DNA of 64,000 nucleotides, taken from Porogramme epimiltina. Taxonomy: Eukaryota > Basidiomycota > Agaricomycetes > Polyporales > Polyporaceae. The notes beneath the pieces were generated by a model. It was not told the origin of the DNA. It did no database searches and saw only the letters and a program-made list of their open reading frames with translations. Positions 58,558 through 64,000 of the stretch are shown here, piece after piece. A program made the translations under genes and the position numbers. The stretch lies in the NCBI GenBank assembly GCA_900155495.1, contig FTLJ01000695.1, positions 1 to 64,000 on the forward strand, written 5' to 3'. Each line of letters starts with the position of its first letter. Position 1 is the first letter of the stretch.

Positions 58558-58843
58558 TATGGTATAAATATATTGGTTAAAATGAATGAAATAAGGTAAA
58601 CGTAGTCATACGTTGCCTTGGTTCATCTTGCTTGAAGTTTTTTCTCTTTGCGAACAGCATAGACATTCATACATGTATTCATCATGTACCTTGTGCTCCA
58701 CATTCATCTTTACCATGAACCTCTCGTTACATGAAACAATGCTAGCATGGTAGGTCAATATATATTACTGATTGATCGGGGGTAGCTAAACAACATGCGT
58801 AGGCCGTACCATGTATCTAATGTATGTAGATAGATCATATTGG

Positions 58844-59985
58844 TCATTGACGGAAGGTGCTAGAGTTAGTCTTAGTGGGGGAGTAGATAGATATTGAAAA
58901 GTACGTAGGGAATTTGATTAGAGTCTCGGCGGCCACTTCTGCAGAATACCTAGACAAACGACTACAGCAACGATTGCACAACTCTATACCGTATACCTGG
59001 TAAGCCTTTGAAACCCGGCTCCTGTGCTCTATAAGCTTAAGAAGAAATAGATCGAATAACGTGTACGCAACATTCTCCACGGCATGCTTTTCAGCCATTT
59101 TACGGACCGCCTCTCTGCATTGACCAGACACAGCGCGCTTTCGCGAGGATCCGCGCGTGGCATCCTCATTCAACAGGAACCGCCGGAATACCAACTGAAC
59201 GCTACGGTGGCAGTCCCGGGCCATTTGAATAGACGCTTTCATGCAAAGCGCGTAGTCCTCGTTTGATAGTTGCGCGATGGCTCCACTTCTACGTTCTACA
59301 CCCTCTTTGAGTACCGTAGGCCCGCATAGGGTAGAGAGATATAACGCCCATGATAACGGCCTCGCAATTGACTCCGCCTCTTCGTCTATCAGTCGGAGGA
59401 GCGATACGAGCTCTATGGCATCGTGAATCTCGAAATCGGGAAATGCGTCGCTCCTTTCCTTCCATGACTCCCATAAACTTGACCAACTTGTAGGAGAGTC
59501 TTGCGGCAAGTGGATGTGTACTCGTACGGGAAGCCGAAAGGCCCGTAGTAGCCGACGACGAGCGTGATGAGCCATGTCGTTGGCCTGATACTTGTGTGCA
59601 CAGCGGATGATCCCCGCTATTGTCCTAAACGATCTAATGTATAGACATGTCAGCTTGATTGGTATCATTGTCGGAGGGGAAGTCAGTGATCAAGTTGGTA
59701 CACTTACTGTGGAGGTGTGCTCATCATCGCCTTGAAGAATGCACGCAGGTCATCGGGGTCGTCTTGAAGACGCACAACGAAACAGCCGTCTAACTTCTCA
59801 GTGCCGTCGGGCTGGGGCTTGGAAAACATATCCTGGAAGACGAGGGAAGTCCGCGCGAGAATGTCTTTGTAGAACCGGAATGCGACATTGTGCCAGCTGC
59901 TCATGAGGACTATGTCCCCGTCTTCGTGCCAGAACTCCCTGTCTATTTCTAAATTTTCACGAAGAGTCGAGGTATGGTTGTCCAT
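58844..59985 (-). CDS. BTB/POZ-like protein 1
   Basis: Exons 59708-59985 and 58844-59633 with a 74-nt intron (GTAAGT...TAG, phase 2) give about 355 aa. N-terminus MDNHTSTLRENLEIDREFWH, then EDGDIVLMSSWHNVAFRFYK, ILARTSLVFQDMFS and an acidic PDDLRAFFKAMMST: the DGD(I/V)V...F..YK..L...S.VF..MF pattern of agaricomycete BTB domains. The second exon is the helical body: GIIRCAHKYQANDMAHHA, then DAIELVSLLRLIDE. It ends in a Cys pair region (LCNRCCSRL) and FPTYFSISIY. Such proteins dimerise through BTB and may act as Cul3 adaptors, but mushrooms have large families without known targets. Paralogue of the next gene. Confidence 0.85.
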
Positions 59986-60583
59986 GTATGAATGTATGCG
60001 CCTTCTATGAAGTGAAACGGTTATCGTGAGTTTCTATCTCTGAGATCAGAATAACAACCCCTCAACTTACTTCAACCAACTTGTTCAAGGGCGTACCAGA
60101 GTGTGGTGACGCAAAGAGAAGGAACGGGTCAATTGTGCAGAAGAGTAACGGCAGGAGTGAGCTTGAAGAGGAGGTGCCTGTATGCAGAATCCAGTCGGTC
60201 TCCGACTATATGAGCGTGTGCTACGGCATCTGGCAAACTTCCGTAGCAAATACCGCGCGTGTACACACGCGAAGAAAACTCATGTCGCTGGATGACTCGG
60301 TTTATGACCTCTAGCACCAGGTCCCGCAAGGGTACGAACCACACTCATGACTCTTCATAAGATGATACTGCAAACGTGCTGATGACCGGGTAGGATATTT
60401 GGCCGTCGCTCTGGTCGTCCATCGCAGAAGAGCAGTGTCAAATTTATGACGAAGCATCTGTACTCTGAAGTTCATTCATACCGCCCCGTCGTACACCTAA
60501 CGCTGGATGCTGATGATGAGCGACAGTGACTCACAAACAATAGGCTTCTCACCTCTCAAATGCCGCAGCCACTTCCCCGAACA

Positions 60584-61622
60584 TCACTCCCACCCTTCTA
60601 TTTCCAACGAGAAGTACGTAGGAAGCTTCTTGCGCACCGCGCGGCACTCGGTCTCGAGACGCTCCAGGATATCCTGCTTGCACGTCCCGCATAAGTCACC
60701 ATGATGCTTCCATGCAGCCGGCGGGGTGGTCCTCTTGTCGACGCGAACGAAGAGGTCCTCGAGTGTGCACAAGCCCTCGTCCCGCGCGTGCTCCCTGAAC
60801 ATCGCGTCCACCACCTTCCGGCACTTGCACGTGGCCGCCCAGTGCGCCTCGACGTAGGCGCCCATCGCGCGGTGCACCACTGTGCGGCCCTCCGCGCGAA
60901 GCGTCTCGCCCGCGCGCACGCACCGCGCGAAGTCCGCGTCGTCAAGAGCTGCGACCTTGCCGTCCACAGCGCGCCTTGCGCCGTGGCGGAGGAGGCGCGG
61001 GTCGCACAGGCAGCAGAGGAAGAGCGCGACGGGGAGCACGCGCGGGCGGCACGTGAGGCGCGCGAGCTCAGCGGCGGCGAATGCGTCCTCGGGCTCGAGC
61101 GTGAGACAGCACTGCTGCTGGCCGGTCTCTAGGCGCGCGTCCCAGGACGCGGCGGGGTCCGCGTCGAGCCAGTGGCCGGGGCCGGGGACGAAGAAGCTCT
61201 CGAGGCGGGAGAGGGCGGCGTCCAGAATGGCGTCGGCTTCGTATTTGTGCGCGATGCGGATCACGGACGCGAGTTTCGTGAAGGGGAGCGAGGCGAGGCG
61301 GAGAGAGCTGAAAGGATAGGCTCAGGCGTGTGTGGGAAGACGATTGTGTAACGGCGGTTGCTTACTCGACTGCTGGGCTGAAGGCCACTTCCAAGAAGTG
61401 CTTCAGGTCAATGGGATGGTCGTGCACGTGGAATACAGGGGCGCCGTCCATGGTCTGGCAACCGGGAGAGAACTTGAAAGTGTCTTCGAAGACTAGTGAG
61501 TGTCGAGCTAGCATGCCCTTGTATACACGAAAGGCCCAAGTTCCGTTGGCTACGACGACAATGTTGCCATCTTCAAACCAGAGATCTTGGTCCCTTGTGA
61601 TGTGAGGAGCTTGTTCTGCCAT
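60584..61622 (-). CDS. BTB/POZ-like protein 2
   Basis: Exons 61366-61622 and 60584-61307 with a 58-nt intron (GTAAGC...CAG, phase 2) give 326 aa. Start MAEQAPHITRDQDLWFEDGN; the BTB core reads IVVVANGTWAFRVYKGMLAR, HSLVFEDTF, HPIDLKHFLEVAF. Body SVIRIAHKYEADAILDAALS; then PEDAFAAAELARLTCRPRVL, DFARCVRAGETLRAEG, DLCGTCKQDILERLETECRA and KKLPTYFSLEIEGWE. Same domain order and same intron position and phase (after the F/M core, before the AHKY block) as BTB protein 1. GC content is much higher than in its neighbour, showing long separation or different base pressure. The frame is open upstream of ATG 61622 but without another ATG. Confidence 0.87.
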
Positions 61623-61995
61623 GAAGCTGGCCCATTTGGAAGGGTGAGCGGCTGTGATGCAAGCACGAGGCGTTGAACCTAGCACACCTGATTCACTGAG
61701 CACCGAGGGACCGCTGAGGTGGGGGTAAGAAGGCGCCTTGAAAGCGGGCGCGTTGTGCTGCGGTAAGGGCACACCGCCGATGACAGCCCGCTCACGTGGG
61801 TGTGCACTCGACCGATCCGGGCTCCCGGGAGTGTGTGGAAAGACGCACAGTACTTACAGCGACGACGTATGGTGACGCAGACATTGCATACACGGTGAAT
61901 GGCTCGACCAGACATATGATTTGTGCCGAACAGGCACAACATAGATACATGGTCCGATTAAGAGCGGCTCTACGGGGACAACGAACGGGACAAGT

Positions 61996-62691
61996 CTATT
62001 GCACGTTGTACCCAATCAAACTTCTACGGCCGACGATCTCACCAATCTACATCACAAATGCATGAGGGACAGAGCGTGCACAGAATGCGAGCAGACGCAC
62101 CTTGAAGATACCGTACGCCTCAACCGCGTAGATCCCAACCTTGGTCAAGTTGCCCGACCGCGCAAGCTCGCGCAGGTACTGCGCGCTGGTTGCCCGCGAC
62201 CACAGAGTCGCGTACACCGACTGGAAGGTAGCCAGAGAAGGGGGCTGCAGACGCTCCGCGACGTAGACCTGCTTGAGGACCTCCCTGAAGACAGCGAAGT
62301 TGTAGGCCAAGGGTTCGCGATACGCTGTACAACGCAAACGAGATGGTCAGCATATAGCCTGTGCATACGTGACCCGCACCGCGGAAGCAAGTGCCCGACG
62401 GTAGAGCAGTACGAACGAGGCGCGTCAAGCACGCGAGCGGAGAGGAAGACACGTACATCCCAGCATGGTGCCCGCCTTCTCGCCCAGGGGTCCAAGGAGC
62501 CTCTTTCCGGTCTCAAACGCCTGGCCGAGGGTCTTCTGCGCGGAAGCGAAGGTCTCCTGAGCCTTTTTCTGCATCTCCTCTGCACTGGGGGTGGACGACG
62601 CGAAGCGCTGCTGCTGCAAACGAGAGTGGGAGTGGGGGACGCGGCGGGGGCGGACGGCCTGCGCCACGCGGGCGGAGATGGGGCGCACCAT
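61996..62691 (-). CDS. ATP20: Mitochondrial F1Fo ATP synthase subunit g
   Basis: Exons 62457-62691, 62101-62324 and 61996-62046 (introns 132 and 54 nt); phases close to 169 aa. N-terminus MVRPISARVAQAVRPRRVPH followed by Ser/Gln-rich basic sequence is a typical mitochondrial targeting peptide. Then a coiled AEEMQKKAQETFASAQKTLG, YREPLAYNFAVFREVLKQVY, WSRATSAQYLRELARSG and the conserved membrane end KVGIYAVEAYGIFKIGEIVG with RRSLIGYNVQ. This is subunit g, an accessory inner-membrane Fo subunit needed for ATP synthase dimers and cristae shape. The C-terminal GxxxG-like glycine pattern is present. The last exon was recognised from the conserved GEIVGRR end. Confidence 0.95.
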
Positions 62692-63734
<1,043 letters not shown>

Positions 63735-64000
63735 GGAGTGCGATGTAAGCCCAGCCGTCTCATGTCGTCTTTCATAACTCTAATCCGTGCTACCGCAGAC
63801 AGATGAGAAGTCACTTCCCGTGTACTGAGTAGATCAGCTGCTACGGCACTCCGAATACCACGCGTTCACCCGGAACTCTGCCTCCGTGCATCTCACTGAC
63901 TCGACTACCGCAGCACCCCCCGCAGACTTCCAACGGCATTCTTAGGTTCTGCAACCCACGATCGTGTGCATGTACACACTGTTCCGCTTCGAAGTTCAGA
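63735..64000. other. Window end, no gene called
   Basis: 266 bp downstream of the deaminase. No supported frame. Confidence 0.4.

Overview
The window is nuclear DNA of a filamentous basidiomycete, most likely an Agaricomycete (Polyporales-like; genus not determinable from sequence alone). The evidence is many short spliced introns (mostly 48-65 nt, GTRNGT...YAG with CTRAY branch points), GC-rich coding sequence, a FunK1-type kinase fragment, and agaricomycete-style C-terminal membrane, F-box and BTB proteins. I built the gene models by hand by joining frames across canonical splice sites and checking that exon phases close. Nothing was searched against a database.

Left part (1-30 kb), GC-rich, mostly minus strand: a truncated Ser/Pro-rich protein, a C2H2-like zinc-finger protein, a tail-anchored membrane protein, a FunK1 kinase remnant, an isochorismatase-like hydrolase, an SRA-YDG (methyl-DNA reader type) protein, a four-finger CCCH protein, a coiled-coil protein, an unresolved 20-27 kb stretch, and a RING E3 ligase. 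These look like ordinary housekeeping and regulatory genes.

Middle part (30-58.2 kb), visibly less GC-rich: an accessory block dominated by proteins I do not recognise. Two diverged paralogous families recur. Family P (33015, 35239, 44593, 50084, 56526) has an N-terminal basic nuclear-localisation-like cluster, usually an acidic low-complexity middle, a GPSPLS-like motif, and a C-terminal domain with RGTP, FFxG and EAxxHW signatures. Family Q (41282, 48130, 54333; perhaps 30265) has an acidic or disordered N-terminus and a C-terminal helical domain beginning LSxxQRxExDMVxxY, with a phase-2 intron at the same place in all three. Q and P genes alternate as neighbours (Q-P, Q-P, Q-P). Most members carry a CACGTG box 150-275 bp before the start codon. 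This is the best candidate for an undescribed system. An F-box/LRR-type gene, two unknown genes and a small gene with a hydrophobic C-terminus lie among them.

Right part (58.8-64 kb): two tandem BTB/POZ-like genes, then conserved genes for mitochondrial ATP synthase subunit g and cytidine deaminase, returning to core genome.
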